Source of the DNA: Hofstenia miamia
Lineage: Eukaryota; Xenacoelomorpha; Acoela; Hofsteniidae
Length of the DNA: 64,000 nucleotides
Reading direction: 5' to 3'
Assembly: GCA_900660155.1 (NCBI GenBank)
Contig: CABFPE010000232.1
Coordinates: 753,514 to 817,513, forward strand
Under the pieces are notes generated by a model, which had not been told where the DNA came from, ran no database searches, and saw nothing but the letters and a program-made list of their open reading frames with translations. A program made the translations under genes and the position numbers. Positions within the stretch are counted from its first letter, which is position 1; every line of letters begins with the position of its first letter. Shown here one piece after another: positions 1 through 12,700 of the stretch.

Positions 1-14
1 ATATATATATATAT
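1..14. repeat. (AT)n microsatellite, cut by the window edge
   Basis: Seven AT units; the tract probably continues to the left. Confidence 0.9.
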
Positions 15-429
15 CAAGAATAATAATAAATAAATAGAATAACAATGTGTTTAGCTTAGAGGTATCAGTGAATATATTTAACAGCTAATTTGCTGGAAAG
101 TTTGTGAATTATATGCATAGATTTTAGGCTTGAGAAAATAATTTGGCGGGTCGCATATCAAACGGATCACGTGTCATTTGTTACATGTTGTTACCAAATC
201 TAGAAAATTTTTAAAGTCTAAGAAAAGGAAATTCCCTGACCAAAAGAAACAGATATATTCAATGTTCAGATGATGCGAAATGAATCTTGTCCTATAGTAA
301 AATACAGCTGCCATTGTTGACATGCCAAAAATGTTGGATCATACTATTATATGAGCCTATCACAAGAACACAACACAACTTCAGAGAGGAGAGTTCATTG
401 CTGTTAAATTAATTTTTGATACATATAAT

Positions 430-1520
430 CAGGGTGTTTCAAAAGCCATTGTGCATCCTATAACTTAAATACCTCTAAAATTATAAGTGACAAACAGAAT
501 GACTATTTATGTAAATTAAAGATATGATTTAAAAATTTACTTATAATCAATATTTCTGCCGTTAATATCCATACAATATACTACGTGTATATAAAAGCAG
601 ATAAGATTACTTTACGTTTCTTGTCATTGCGAAAGGTGGCAGAATTGCTAATTTTTTCCAACAAAAAATGTTGCAAGTGAATTTTTAATCTCGTAAAGGT
701 CCAGCGTTGACTTCTTTAACATAAGAGACTAATTTTCTACTGAAACGCTGTTTTTATTGAGTGCAATACACTACTATAAAACTTTTTATTTTGAACAAAT
801 ATGTGAAAAGTTGTGAAGGTGTACTCAAAACAGCTTATGTACTTTTTGGAAAAAAATCAAATGTTGCATTACTTATTTATTCATACAATGCTACATTATT
901 TAAACAAAAAGAGTATACATAAAAAACGGCATTTCTTTCAAAACTTATCAGATGTATGCCAAATCTAGCCAACTTCAATACTATGGTTTGGAAATGTACA
1001 ATAACAGCTGTATACATAATTTGCAAATTTATATTGAAATATATTAAACATAGTACACCCGCTCAAACATTCCAAGTTTGCGAAGCAATTGTCTAGGATA
1101 AAATGATATTTTCGCATATTTTTTGAATTTATTAAATCAGTTGTAAGCAAATTTTCAATGTGTACTCTTGTGTGTATGGTCACTTGACGAGGCTAAAGCT
1201 TGATCCTCCCCATCCAATTCTTGTGTTAACCGAATTTTTTACAGGGAGCAAATTCAAATCATTTCCTACCAATTGTGGAACAGAACAAGATGATATCACA
1301 ACATTGTCAGCAACTTACTACACAGATATTTTAGAAGTGTTCAGCAATTCTTTATATCATTTCTTCATTAACTTGCGATCTTCTGCACCTTTGCTCATCC
1401 TCAGAATTGCCAGTTTCCTTATATTTATTGCAAAAGTTTGCAATCAAGTTTCATGTGGCATAATTTTATTTTTCATGCCTAAAATGTTAAATAAACAACG
1501 TCGGCCACTTTAACTTGCGT
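430..1520. other. Gene-free stretch, possible old transposon
   Basis: CAGGGTGTTTCAAAAGCC at 432 looks like a transposon end, and an open plus frame at 1160-1513 (117 codons) ends near 1513. I recognise no domain and found no matching second terminus. No laminin exon was seen here. Confidence 0.25.
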
Positions 1521-1733
1521 AGAAACAAAAATAATTGTAATTGCCCAATCGGTTCCATTTTAAATGCAGTTGGGAAATATAACAAATGTAATCAGAAAAA
1601 AACTATTGCAGATCAAGATATTTGTATATCGTCAATAGCTTTTTAGTTATACAAATAATAGATTCACAATGATTTTAGAGACAATATGTACTTGATATAG
1701 AGCAAATACAGTTCAAATCTTAAGTACAGTTAC

Positions 1734-1904
1734 CTTGCATGTACATTCATTGAGAGATGTAAAACAGCTACTTCTATCAATGTTAAGGCTCCCCGCGATG
1801 TTGCATGAACAAGGCTTGCAGTTGGGATAGCCTGAATATCCTGAATCACAATAATCACATTTCAGGCCGGAATATCCAGTCTTGCATTTACATGCGCCGA
1901 CAGT
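1734..1904 (-). CDS. Laminin alpha exon: third and fourth LE repeats
   Basis: The 57-codon exon follows GCATTTAG and precedes GTAACT. It encodes ACKCKTGYSGLKCDYCDSGY, SGYPNCKPCSCNIAGS and ends CTCK. Ten cysteines are spaced as one LE half-module followed by the start of the next. The following exon was not found in positions 1-1700, so it is probably left of the window. Confidence 0.9.
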
Positions 1905-4900
1905 CTAAATGCTTGCATCAAAAAATGAAACGTAAGCAAAAATATTACCAAGTAGTTTCTGTAATGATGATTCAATGATCGTGTGAAATCCTAGGGATAA
2001 GTAAGTTATTGATATGAACTTCCGAACGCGCTAAACTTCCTTTAGATAATCATTGCGATACGCTAAAAACTTAATGATATACGCTCAAATGCATCCTTTT
2101 TTAGGGACGATTTATGATGACCTAAGGGGGATTTGAAAAAAATTAACGATTTCATATGTGTAAACCCATTAATAATACATAAAATCATCATCTATTTTAA
2201 GGTCTTTGCAAGGAAACAAAGAATTTGTGTTGTTAAGATTTGAAATATATTCCTTTGCAGATTTCTAATCGTTAATTGATATAAGCAGTATCTAAGTTGA
2301 AGTAATGATAATAAAAGTCAAGGTAGGGCCCCACTATATACATGTACATTATAGGTAATCGCACACGAAAAAATTGTAATTTAATGTATGTTGACAAATC
2401 AGGAAGTAGCAGATTTTGATAATATTTGATTGCTAATGAAAATACATTGAGTATTAAATGATAAATTAAGAATTTTTTAAAAAAACAAGAGGCTACTGAC
2501 AAATTTGTTCGTTTCTAGATGCCTAATGGCTATGATTAAAATACTTCGTACTAAAAATATGATAAATGATCGTTATATAAAAATCAATTTACACAAACAT
2601 TCATTGTTGGTGAACGTAAGTCCTAATGCTAAAAAGGAATGATTATTTATTCAAATAACCTTCTAAGTAATCCTTTTAGATTTTCGACAGATATTTAAAG
2701 AAGCTTAAACTTTGGAGAAAGTAACATACCCTCACTGGTGGGTTAAGAAAAGTATTTTGAGAACATGGATGGATATTTCCAAACTCATTTCGAACAGTCC
2801 CATGAATTGAACATTTACAAGCTAAAAAACACCGAAAATTAGAAAAAACAAAAGATGCTTACGAATGCATGGGTCTACCGATGGAGGATCCTTGAAGAAA
2901 CCATCTTTGCAACGTTCGCAATTAACTCCAGCAGTGTTATTCTAAAAAAAGAGACTGCTATGTACGATTTTTCTCTACAATTAAAACAAATTCAACTAAA
3001 CGAAACCCAGCAATTCTGTATTATGACATTTGTCATTTGAATATCATTTTAATGACGAAAGGAAACAATGGAAAATAATGTTTATGAAAAATAAATTAGA
3101 ATAAGAATTCAAATAAAAAGATCTCGTACATCCGGAATCCTTTTCATAACACAACAATGTATAAATGACTAGTGGTTAACTTTCAATATCGCATAATTAT
3201 CTACCTCCGCGTCGTAGAGATACCTTCCAAACTTTCAAAAATAATATCCATTTAATCAATAGCTAGTTCTAGAAGGACCTTTCATACGGAAAATGGTAAA
3301 GCCCTTTTCCCCCTCCTATCTTTATCATGCCCAAGTTAAATGCTCATACACGTGAGAAGTGGAATTGTGTGAATCCCAAGATAAGTGAAAGGTGCATAAA
3401 GAAAAAAGTTTTTTTGTTAATCCAAATACCTACGTGTTGTTCTTGAGATAGTAATCAATTATGACAAAAACATCCGGCCCCGCTAATATAGCTGCTTACA
3501 GAATTCAATGACGTTATTTTGCATTAGTAGTTGTTAAATTTTAGTAAAGATTTGTATAAATTGAATAGACTTGGATATCGTTTATGCGATGGTTAGCAGC
3601 AGAAAAATGTCATTGACATTGAGTGTTTGCGTTTTACTTACCAAGAAGATAATATATACAATTTTTGGTACAGTTCGTCATAATCTAAACTAACCTGACA
3701 GTTCAAGCACACTCCACCTCCATTGAAAATGCCATCTTTGTTAAGACTTTGATAGCTTGCGGCAATTGTAGCGTTATACAGGCAGAGGTTTGAGTGATGG
3801 TGACAATTGCATTCTAAATACGTAAAAGCCCTCCTAGCAGAAAACATTTACTTTATTTAAGATAAACCAATATCTAGGTAGTATACCGCAACGTAAATAA
3901 TTCTCTGATATACAAATTCCTATATGACTGGAAAGATAATTTTAATTTTAAGATTTACCTCCATACTTCAAATATATTCCTCATACATAAGATTTTCACA
4001 TAAAATAAAATCGTATGAATTCCATAGACAGTTTTCAGGTAAAAAATACATCATAAAATTGCAATTAAATTGACACTTCTATTGATGTCATAGTTTTAGA
4101 TATCATTGAGTAAAAGACTTTTTTTCTTAAATTTATTTGCACATATACATGCATGGCTTTCGACAATATAATAAAAAGCAGACGTTCATGTTACATGGCA
4201 GATGTAACATGCATGCAAATATATGCATATGTATTAATACGAGAAAATGAGCTTTGATATTATGTAGTCACTGCATAAAGAGTTGAATGAAACTATTCAA
4301 TATCGTCTTTTATAGCAGAACAAAAGTAGTTGAACTTTTTAAAAAATATGAATTTTTTAATTGGAAATAGTAGCCTAGTTTGAAGTTTGGACATGTTAAT
4401 GTATAGTATAACATAATTTGTAAATAATTTAGAAATCCTATATATTGTACATAATTATTCAAACAAACAAATGGCTAGTTAACGTTATAAAATGGAATAA
4501 AATTTAGGCATGCTATTGCTTTAAACTATGTTTCTTTGTAACATCACTTTTAGTAAATTTATTCCAAGTAACAACCCACATGTATGAGAAGCGGGCACAA
4601 AGTAGTGAAGCTACCATACGAGAGAGTAGTGCAATACTACATAGATTAGAGCAAAACCAAGTTTAGAACAGAAAAATACAGAAAAAATTAATTACAAAAA
4701 TACCAAACAAATTTAAAGAAATCAACAAAAACAATTTTTTCTACCCAATCTAACCTGCAGTAGTCTATATTTGACTAGATCAACTCTAATTCCCAAAATC
4801 ACATAAAATATTAGCTGGTAACTTTTAAAAGTTCTTAAAAGATTTAGGAAATGAATAAATATCTGTTTATATAGAAAATATATGCTTCAAATGATAGTTT

Positions 4901-7900
4901 AAAAGAACTTAATTGGCCACACAAACTTTTGAATTATGAGGAATATTTAAAATTATAAGAACACGTGTTTTGCTACACTTTGACGCAGCCGAATAATAAT
5001 TAACTATAAATAAACTCAATTAAATAATAATAAATAATTTACTACAATTCAAATGCATGCAGTGTTCTTGCAATATGGTTCAATTGACTCGAGCCTGAAA
5101 AATGCGTCTGTTTAGCGTAAAGCAAGTTTTAAGTACTAGTCTGACATTAAATTACAGCAAAACCCACTAAAATATGGGCTAAGAAAGGAAATGCTAATTT
5201 TAATAGCGCAATTGGCATTTCAAATTTTAGTGTAAGTCATATTTGATTTTTTAGAGAATATCGCGCTTGCAAATCATAAAACTTCACTATTGAATGAGAA
5301 TAACATATATAAACAACATTAAAAATTATGGAATAGCTATGTATATTGCTAAATTAAATAAATGTTACAAAATTACATTAATTAGTTCTGAGGGTAAACT
5401 GAATTTATTCGTAAATGTTTCTAATGTAACAATATTACCTCAAAATAGATATTTATTTTAACACTAAAATTAATGGCAGATAATTTCGATCCAAAACACT
5501 AATTCATATGCGATAAATCAAGTCTTATGTTTTAATCTTCATATATGTAGAATTCTATATTAGAAAATTTTCGTTTCTTTTGCATACAACTTTTAAAATG
5601 AAAGCCCATTTTTCAATGCAAATGACAGACTTAATCTTATCAAACCTTGTAATTTGTATTTCGGTTATGGGTAGAAATTCAGGGTTGTATTAGAATCGCA
5701 ATAAATATAGAAAATGGAATACCTTGGCAAGATGTTGAATTTTCAGAACCAAACCGATATTCCTCTTGATGAAACATTGGGCAGCAATCCTCACACATCT
5801 CTCCACATGTATTGTGCTGACATAAACAAATATTTCTCTAAATAAAATATAATCAGGTTGAATCTGGAACGTGAACTTCAAAATATATACACTGGCACAA
5901 AAACATAAAGAGTCTGATAAACATGGGTCAAGTGAGATGGAACTTTACTTCCACTTGTTAAATTCTATCACCCATCTCTTGCATTGTAAACCTTGAATTT
6001 TTATTTAGATGATTATTTATAAGAAATATAAAACTAGAAATCTAGAATACAGAAATCCCAGATCTGCGCTCAATTTCTTGAATTGATATTCGACAATTTT
6101 TTCTTTGAATCATTACACAAACACACACTATTTAAAATAATTCAAGTGAGACTTAGTAAAAAATATGAATCAATACAATAAGAAATCAGATCAATCTGAA
6201 AATTTAATAATCTTTTGTCAATCTATGGGCAACCAAATAGGCAGTGAGATTAAACTTTATTGAATATTAAAAAATTTGATCCAGTAAAGGATAATCATTA
6301 GAATTAAGCACTTCTTTTAATGTGCACCTCCTTAGTAAATACCCTTGCAAATTTTTGATAGAAGTGTTTTGTTTTTCCATATAGCCATCACCAATAATTT
6401 CTCGTATGTTGTTCTTGGTGATGTTTTCTCTTTCCTTTGACATGACAATTTTTAACTGCTTTACCAGAAAAATAGAACCCGCTATTGTGCCAAAGCCAAA
6501 GTAAAAACAACATATTGCTTCAGTTATTGCAAACCCAAATTAGTACAGAAATGATTCTATAATTATATGTGGATATATATATATATATAATTATTACTAA
6601 AACTGTTATATTATAATTAGCATATCAGCCAAAAAGACACACTTCTATTAAGAATGGGAGGGGGCTCGCTTACTCACTTTCTAGTAAATAACGTAGTAAA
6701 AAATTTCTCGGTACTCCGAGGCTTAAGCTGAGATCTACAGTAGGTTGAGCAATATTTAATGAAAATCCATTCACTGTTTTTTGAGAATCTCTAAACCCTA
6801 AACAGATTTAAGAAACATAGGTAATGACCAATTTTCTAAAAAATTACTGTTTGTCTTTGCATCAAATCACTTGAATGGATACTAAAAAAAATTATGATCA
6901 TGCAAAACGTATGCAATTTCACAACACTGTGATAGCGTTCAACTTTATATTTAATATTACATACCTTTGTAATTGGATCTAAGATGCACTCACTCGCATG
7001 ACCAGAACAAAAACAAGATCCTTTAACAGATATGTGTTTAAATGAATAAAATGAGCGCCACAAAAAGTAATTGCTCTTTGGATTAATTGAGGCTTTTGAA
7101 ATTTCTTTAGGAGAAAACAATCCTTGAAGTCGAATGCGAATAACACGCGCCAAAGAGAACTGCTAAATAGTTCACTAATAGACTAAAGAATATAATCCTC
7201 TATTAAAAACTTACTTTTATAGAAATTTACAAGTGATAACATAAAAGTGTTATTTCACTCAGCAGACATTTAAGAGTAGATACGCATAAATCAAGTTTTA
7301 GCCTTATATGTTTGGTTTCATTATACATGCTAAATGAAAATACTCATGGTCTACTATTTCATGAGCAATCTGAACTTAATTAGAAACAGAAACAATAAAA
7401 GCATACAACTTGAGATCCTAGACGTGGAACGTATATTTAAAACTGAGATTTTAACTTCAACTGGAAATGCACTATCCATATATGTATAGATATTATTTAA
7501 GCACATTTCATCATTATCATTATTTAAATAAATTTCTAGTAATTTTGATTTTGTTATTTGGTTTCGAAAGATATAAAGGCAAGAGTATCGAAAGCTCCCA
7601 CTCTATGCTAATCGTAACACCATAGTATGTAATGGAAAAACAACCTATTGCGTGGTAAATAGTGACATACTATCTGGAATTGAAGGAATTTTAGTGTTTT
7701 TTTGTTTAAACATATAAAAGACAGTGAAATTTTTCAAGCCTAAAAGTAGCTGCTCGAAAGGATTGTTACAAAGCTTTCCGCTATCAATTTGGAATGTGAT
7801 TTAATAAACTAGAGCCAATTGCTGTTTATGACAGACATACGAACATTAAATAGGTCACCAAGTGGTAGGATTACCTTTTATGGAAAACTTAGCAATAAAC

Positions 7901-8517
7901 CATTAAATTGAAAAGAATATATATTTCTAAATTATTGGAAAATCTCGGTGTTTTGGTTTCCATACAAGTGCTCCACATTAATAGTCTGTGCGAAGAACTG
8001 CGCCGCAGTTAAAATGTAATGGAAACAATAATGTCAATAGGAACATGTAGTCTCCGGGCATAACAAATGTACCTCTACCGCAAGTTTGTTTACATATCTT
8101 GCAATCTGCTTGTTTTACATAAGTCCTTATACTCCAATTAAAGTTTGCTATTTATATATCCTGTTTCGCAAATTATCACAAACAATTCCACATTCCATGC
8201 AAAAAGGCAATAAATCAAAAGATTGCTTTTCATTTATAGCTATGGTTTACATTATGAGCTTTTGAGCATAAAATAGGCTCAGCTCCTAGAAATTTAAATT
8301 AGGAAATGTTACAACATGTATGAATATTCAATAAAGTTTTTTGGCATTGTAAAGGCTACACAGAAGTGATGTGTGGTTTGAATGACGCACCCGCACACAC
8401 CCAAAACTGAAATCAAATTAAGATGCAATTAAGCAGTTTTAAATGTTTTCAAATACTTTTTGCACACAAATCGTGCAGATTGTACATTGATATATTAAAA
8501 ACTAAGTATGTTTCTCT

Positions 8518-8560
<43 letters not shown>

Positions 8561-11027
8561 GCACCCATCTGGGGGAACCCGCAAATCACTACTAAAAGGG
8601 GACAGGAACGGCCAGTCCTCATAAGTTCTAAAAGATGTACCCCATGAATATGCTTTGAGAGTGGAAAACTGCTCACACCTATTGATATTTCAATAATTTC
8701 TAAAAATTCATATCTTCACAGATCACGCATATTCATTGCAACTATTCAAAAATAATGTTTTTCTATTCCTATTAGGTGTTTAGTATATGTTTAGTTTTAT
8801 ATTTTTGAAACCATTCTCGGAAAATCATGAGCACATTACCATTAAATGTTGAATATTCAGTGAAAAAATGATAATTTGTATGATTATTGTCTATCATGAA
8901 AGTTAGTTTGTTTTGGAAAGGAAGTTGGTGAAAGCATTGGAAAAATTGGCATTTGAAAATCAATGTAATTTAAATTTATTGGAAAACAGTTCATGACGAA
9001 ATCCACAAGCGCTAAATAAAATAACATTTATACAAGACAAATCTGTGTGGTCTAACATCAATTCAATTTCATTGAAGCGAAAATTGTCTAAGTTTTAATT
9101 CATTTAACTACAACCAATGAAAGCGCATTAACAGGAAAAATTACAGTATCAATTTCCAACGATATTGATAATGGAATAAACGCATTACATTGGGCTCTGC
9201 TAAGGTTTCCACGAAACATTTACAAATTAAATCAGTCAGATAGATAGTAAATATTGAAGGGAAAACCAAAATTGCATGCCATGACTAACAGATAAATTTC
9301 TCTAACTAACCGATTTCGGTCTATGAGGGGTAGCAGCGAAGCATTACTGAAAGGATAATCCAAAATAGTCTGTTCTCAGGTTACATAAAATGATAAATTG
9401 ACGGTTTATGATATCCAACATTTGCCATAATAATTGTTCCTAGAATTATTATTGAATTTGCATTACGAAAGACTTCTTGATAAACACGTATAGTAACATA
9501 CACAGTTTCTTTTAATGAAAGTGAATTTGGATTCTTTTTTCTTAATATAAGATTCGTAATTTACTATAAACGGTAAACGTGGATAAAATTTAATTTCTAC
9601 TTAGTATCTTATCTGGAGCCATATTATTTATACAATTTTAGTATTGAGTAGAATGATGAGTTCTGGTATTGCACAATTGAAAAATTAAAATATATGCGAC
9701 TAATATAGCAGCATACAAACTTTGAATTACATAACATTAGTGGAGCAATCTGGTTAAAAATCAAAATCATATCATAGCTTTAGTACAATATAATTGAATG
9801 CTATATGTTATAACATCAACATCCCAAAAAAGCAAAATACATACAATAAAAAGGAAAATTATCATTCTAACTTAGCTACTCATCAATGCCTTGGCATCCA
9901 TTGTTAACACTTGTGATTATACAATGACGATTTTGGTGAGTATTGAATCCGAAAGCAAGAATTGCTTTTAAAACTGAAGCTTAGATGCGAATAACTAGTT
10001 GTGAAGAACACGTTCGTTTCGTTGAATTAGCATTCCATTGAAAAGTGGTAATTCTCTTTGTCCGAAGTGCTCAAAATCCCTTGATATCTTTGGAGATCAT
10101 GCTATGGGGTGTGCTGAAGATGGTGAGCGCAAGAGGAAATAGGGCAGATTAAGAGATTTAATATTCAACATTGTTTCAGAAGCTGCTTTATCTCTTGTTT
10201 GGAAAAAATCAAATGTGACAGTAGACAGACTCTCACAAATTGCCTGGAGATGTCTTTCTGCTTTGTTCGTCGTCAAGGGCGTCATGCACATTTGATGTAC
10301 CAGTTGTTTTCAACCTTCGATTATTATTTCTGCTTCTTCTAATGTTGAAGATTTTAATGATCACAAAATTACCAAACAGGCTGCTTTGTTCTGCTTCTGC
10401 TTGGCATTGTATATTTGAAATTATCCGTTAATGCTTTGGTAGAGTTGTCACCCATTGGCACTAAGCACATAAAGCGCCTTGCTAGAATGGCGACCTTTCG
10501 ATCTGCAGGGAGTGAATTTCACACTTCCATTGCTCCATTCGATGCAACAGTTTTCTATTGTCTTACAACGGGTTGAAGTAACACTACTTCTCCCAAGATA
10601 CTCATTGAAAGCTCTTCGCTGTTACTCGATAATGCAAATACAATAAAAATTTTCAATTCCCCAACTCTTCTATCTCATTCATTTATAAAGAAAAAGAAAA
10701 TATAGAACAACTAAATTTCGAGAAAATAATCTTCAATGGCTTATGTTTCAAAATGATTAGTAGTATGTAGTAGGTGTGATACTAAAAACCTCAATGCTTA
10801 CAATTAATTGTGGTGATGGTTTTGCGGATGACAATCTGCCATTGTTGATTTTGAAATAAATTTCTGCGTTAGAAAATGAACGATTTTTTGATGAAAGGAC
10901 AACGCAGGCAGCTGTACTATCTGTCAATGGGAAACCGTCTCTTGGGGAAGTAGACTTACCATATAGACTCTGACATTGTTCAGCTGACTTGGCAAAGTAT
11001 TGCTAAATAGAAGATAAATTACAAAAG

Positions 11028-11067
<40 letters not shown>

Positions 11068-12041
11068 CGTATATACAAATTTAATGTTATCATGCTTTGT
11101 TGCTTATTTAGTAATTGATGTTTCTTTGCTTCTTTGATGATTAAAGCTTCGCCTACTTTAGCTTGGTGTTCATGCATAAATATTTCTGATCTTAGATATC
11201 CATTAATATGCTCCTTCATTCTTGTTCAAACACAGCCATAATCAAAAAAGTCGCTTAATTATTAAAAATCTGGATAAATTCCTTAAAATGTGAATAAATA
11301 ATTTGGAATTAGTACTAGTAGGAGCTTGAAAATTTAAATGATTTTTTGAAATGTCAAAACTTAAATCTCTGCAACAATAGTACTTAATATGAAAACAATG
11401 AGGATGTGAAAAGCAGATGATCCTAAGGAAAAGTTTCTCCTTTCAATTCAAAATCGATACGACCTTTTGTATTTTCCATATTATAAAAAAAGCAAAAGCG
11501 AGTTGACATCAAGTGAAAATCACCTTGGAAAAGGTGATTGTGTAAAAGAGCATACAAATTAATACCGTTCAATGTTTGTCAAGCATTCAACAAGAAACAA
11601 GTCTGCTTTATGTTAAACGTTAGAAGAAACGTAGTTGATATTTGCGGTAAATTTTATATCTAGAAAAACAGAGTGTTTATACAGTCATATAAAACCTGTA
11701 TAAAGTGAAAAACAACTAAAAATAGAAAAAAGGTATTAAGTAACATACCCATGGCGAAAAGTTGATTCCATCCACACTCTTTTCTAAAACCCAATTACCT
11801 GGTGGTGGTGAGTTGGCAGTGCGAAAGTGAATACTATCAATAGAATAAATCTTAAAAGACAAAATTGATAAAAATGCACATTTGTAAACATACCTGATTT
11901 AAATGGAGAGTAACTGTCACATATTGAAAAGATGAATTAACATATAAAGAAGGGCTTTGCCACCAGGTGCTGTCACTTGAGTCTAACGTGTTTTCAATGG
12001 AATGTTCTTTGTAACGACAGATTCTGCAGACAGATCTTATT
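1734..12041 (-). CDS. Laminin subunit alpha (partial gene: LN domain and first LE repeats, nine exons)
   Basis: Laminin alpha chains are secreted basement-membrane subunits; the LN domain drives network polymerisation and the LE repeats form the short arm. Nine exons join in one frame (about 408 codons): 11894-12041, 11749-11850, 10802-11002, 6965-7162, 5723-5837, 3695-3813, 2863-2941, 2730-2821 and 1734-1904. The order matches the family: LN core (STWWQSP, ANSPPPGNWVLEKS), LN end (GSCFCSGHASEC), then LE repeats. The paired cysteines of HNTCGEMCEDCC in the first LE and the spacer ending in GGGVCLNC in the second are typical of alpha rather than beta or gamma chains. The signal peptide, the first part of LN and everything after the early LE repeats (coiled coil, LG domains) are outside or not found. 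I cannot say which vertebrate alpha chain it is closest to. Confidence 0.9.
2730..2821 (-). CDS. Laminin alpha exon: third LE repeat, first half
   Basis: Acceptor TTTTTTAG, donor GTATGT; two bases complete the previous codon and the exon ends in phase 0. It encodes PCKCSIHGTVRNEFG and later PCSQNTFLNPPVR. The intron before it is only about 41 bp. The CxCxxxGTVRNEFG start is LE-like; the rest of the loop is divergent. Confidence 0.82.
2863..2941 (-). CDS. Laminin alpha exon: end of second LE repeat
   Basis: Bounded by TTTTTTTAG and GTAAGC, phase 0 to phase 1. It encodes NNTAGVNCERCKDGFFKDPP and then SVDPCI. NTAGxNCExCxxGFF is a standard LE half-module. Confidence 0.9.
3695..3813 (-). CDS. Laminin alpha exon: second LE repeat
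   Basis: An acceptor ATTTAG with two starting bases gives ECNCHHHSNLCLYNATIAAS, then YQSLNKDGIFNGGGVCLNCQ before GTTAGT. The long C-Y-(N)-...LSL/SLNxxGxxxGGGVCxxC spacer is specific to the second LE module of alpha chains. A longer open frame extends upstream, but only this acceptor keeps the frame with the previous exon. Confidence 0.92.
5723..5837 (-). CDS. Laminin alpha exon: first LE repeat
   Basis: Follows TTATTTAG, ends CAAG before GTATTC (phase 1). It encodes RNICLCQHNTCGEMCEDC and then CPMFHQEEYRFG...STSCQ. CxCxHNTCGxxCxxCCPxFHQ is the signature of the first laminin alpha LE module. Confidence 0.92.
6965..7162 (-). CDS. Laminin alpha exon: end of LN and start of first LE repeat
   Basis: The 66-codon exon follows TATTTAG and precedes GTATGT, phase 0 at both ends. 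QFSLARVIRIRLQGL corresponds to the EFTSARYIRLRF strand; SFYSFKHISVKGSCFCSG and HASECILDPITK match the LN/LE junction (YYYSIKDISIGG.C.C.GHA..C). The usual YYY is replaced by FYS, a modest divergence. The intron to the previous exon is about 3.6 kb and holds a microsatellite and a retroelement fragment. Confidence 0.92.
7163..10049. other. Laminin intron, no gene seen
   Basis: AT-rich intronic sequence with one (TA)n tract at 8524. The short ORFs are low-complexity or unsupported. The non-AT part next to the microsatellite (8557-8645) is unassigned. Confidence 0.6.
8524..8556. repeat. (TA)n microsatellite
   Basis: About 16 uninterrupted TA units in a laminin intron. Open frames of poly-Tyr-Ile across it on both strands are spurious. 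Confidence 0.95.
10050..10600 (+). mobile_element. Retroelement carboxyl-terminal fossil
   Basis: Plus-strand pieces: CPKCSKSLDIFGDHAMGC (a CxxC...H...C finger), a following RRHN-like arginine-rich stretch, LPGDVFLLCSSSRASCTFDV and KHIKRLARMATFRSAG. They resemble the tail of reverse-transcriptase polyproteins common in invertebrate genomes (CPxCxxxxDxxGDHAxxC...RPADVF...FDVTV). The class is not certain. It is broken and old, in the intron between laminin exons 7162 and 10802. Confidence 0.5.
10802..11002 (-). CDS. Laminin alpha exon: LN domain, third part
   Basis: The 67-codon exon follows CTATTTAG and precedes GTAAGC. It starts QYFAKSAEQCQSLYG, the counterpart of the QYxAxS..EC..L block in LN, then TDSTAACVVLSS and EIYFKINNGRLSSA, and ends PSPQLI. 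An apparent GTAAGT inside the exon is not used, because reading through it restores the conserved DSTAAC segment in frame. Confidence 0.88.
11029..11063. repeat. (TA)n microsatellite next to a Penelope-like fragment
   Basis: About 17 TA units, directly continuous with the end of the GIY-YIG fragment at 11040-11250. Confidence 0.95.
11040..11250 (-). mobile_element. Penelope-like GIY-YIG fragment in a laminin intron
   Basis: The minus strand reads RMKEHINGYLRSEIFMHEHQ, then GEALIIKEAKKHQLLNKQQS, comparable with the RIKQRIKGHLTSEIFIH...LLNKQ of the copy at 25815-26235. It runs straight into the (TA)n tract at 11029-11063, as the other copy does. Confidence 0.55.
11749..11850 (-). CDS. Laminin alpha exon: LN domain, central strand
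   Basis: This 34-codon exon lies between a CTTTTAAG acceptor and a GTATGT donor, phase 0 at both ends. It contains TANSPPPGNWVLEKSVDG and ends INFSPW, matching the AANSPRPGNWILERS...YKPW block of laminin LN domains. It joins in frame to both neighbours. Confidence 0.92.
11894..12041 (-). CDS. Laminin alpha exon: LN domain, first recognised part
   Basis: On the minus strand the exon starts after TTTTTAG with one leftover base and ends before GTATGT in phase 0. It encodes IRSVCRICRYKEHS and then DSSDSTWWQSPSLYVNSS, followed by FQYVTVTLHLNQ. This is the CRICN...TWWQSP...YVTITLDLQQ segment of alpha-chain LN domains. The preceding exon must end with two spare bases; it was not identified. Confidence 0.9.
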
Positions 12042-12700
12042 CTAAAAATTAGTATGTATCAACTAACGCACGTGACTCAGTAATGATAATAAATCAATGA
12101 TATTTATTGCCACACTTGATGGTTTATGTCAAATTCTTGTTTATATTAGTTCAGTTGAGTTTTCTAACATTTAATCGATAGAAAATGGTCACTGATAAAA
12201 ATTTAAAAAACACTTCACAGTTACATGTAACTGACATACAAAGAAAGCGAGTGAACAGTGGTCCCACTTTTAATCATGAATGTGAATTCGATTTTATTTA
12301 TATACTGCAAAAGAGATAGCAATCTAATCGAGAAGCAAGCTTCCAAATCTCTTCAGAGGTCTGGAGAACATTGATCGAAAATGTGTGCAATTAAAAGTAC
12401 ATATGGTAGTTTAAGGTTAATTAAATTATGTTTTGGCAATGTTTACGTAAAAACAAGCTAACTTTAGATAAAAATTAACAACTTTTGTAGCTTGAATGTT
12501 CTATATTACTCAAGATTTTCAAGAATAAATGATGGACCCTTTGCGCATATTTTGAACAAAACTATATACAGTTTCGCTATCTTTCTTAATGACCCAGTAG
12601 GATGCTACTGAAGATAAAAAATAGTGAGTGAGCGCTCAATTTCAAGGCTAATTGAAAAATATATTGGGCGCTTATCAATACAAATTCTTTGATACATCAT

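Noticed and set aside
1160-1513. Plus-strand ORF of 117 codons
   Set aside because: It is one of the longer frames in the left part, but I see no domain, and a possible transposon end lies upstream; not called as a gene.
8423-8676. Overlapping ORFs on both strands with poly-Tyr-Ile
   Set aside because: They are translations of a (TA)n microsatellite.
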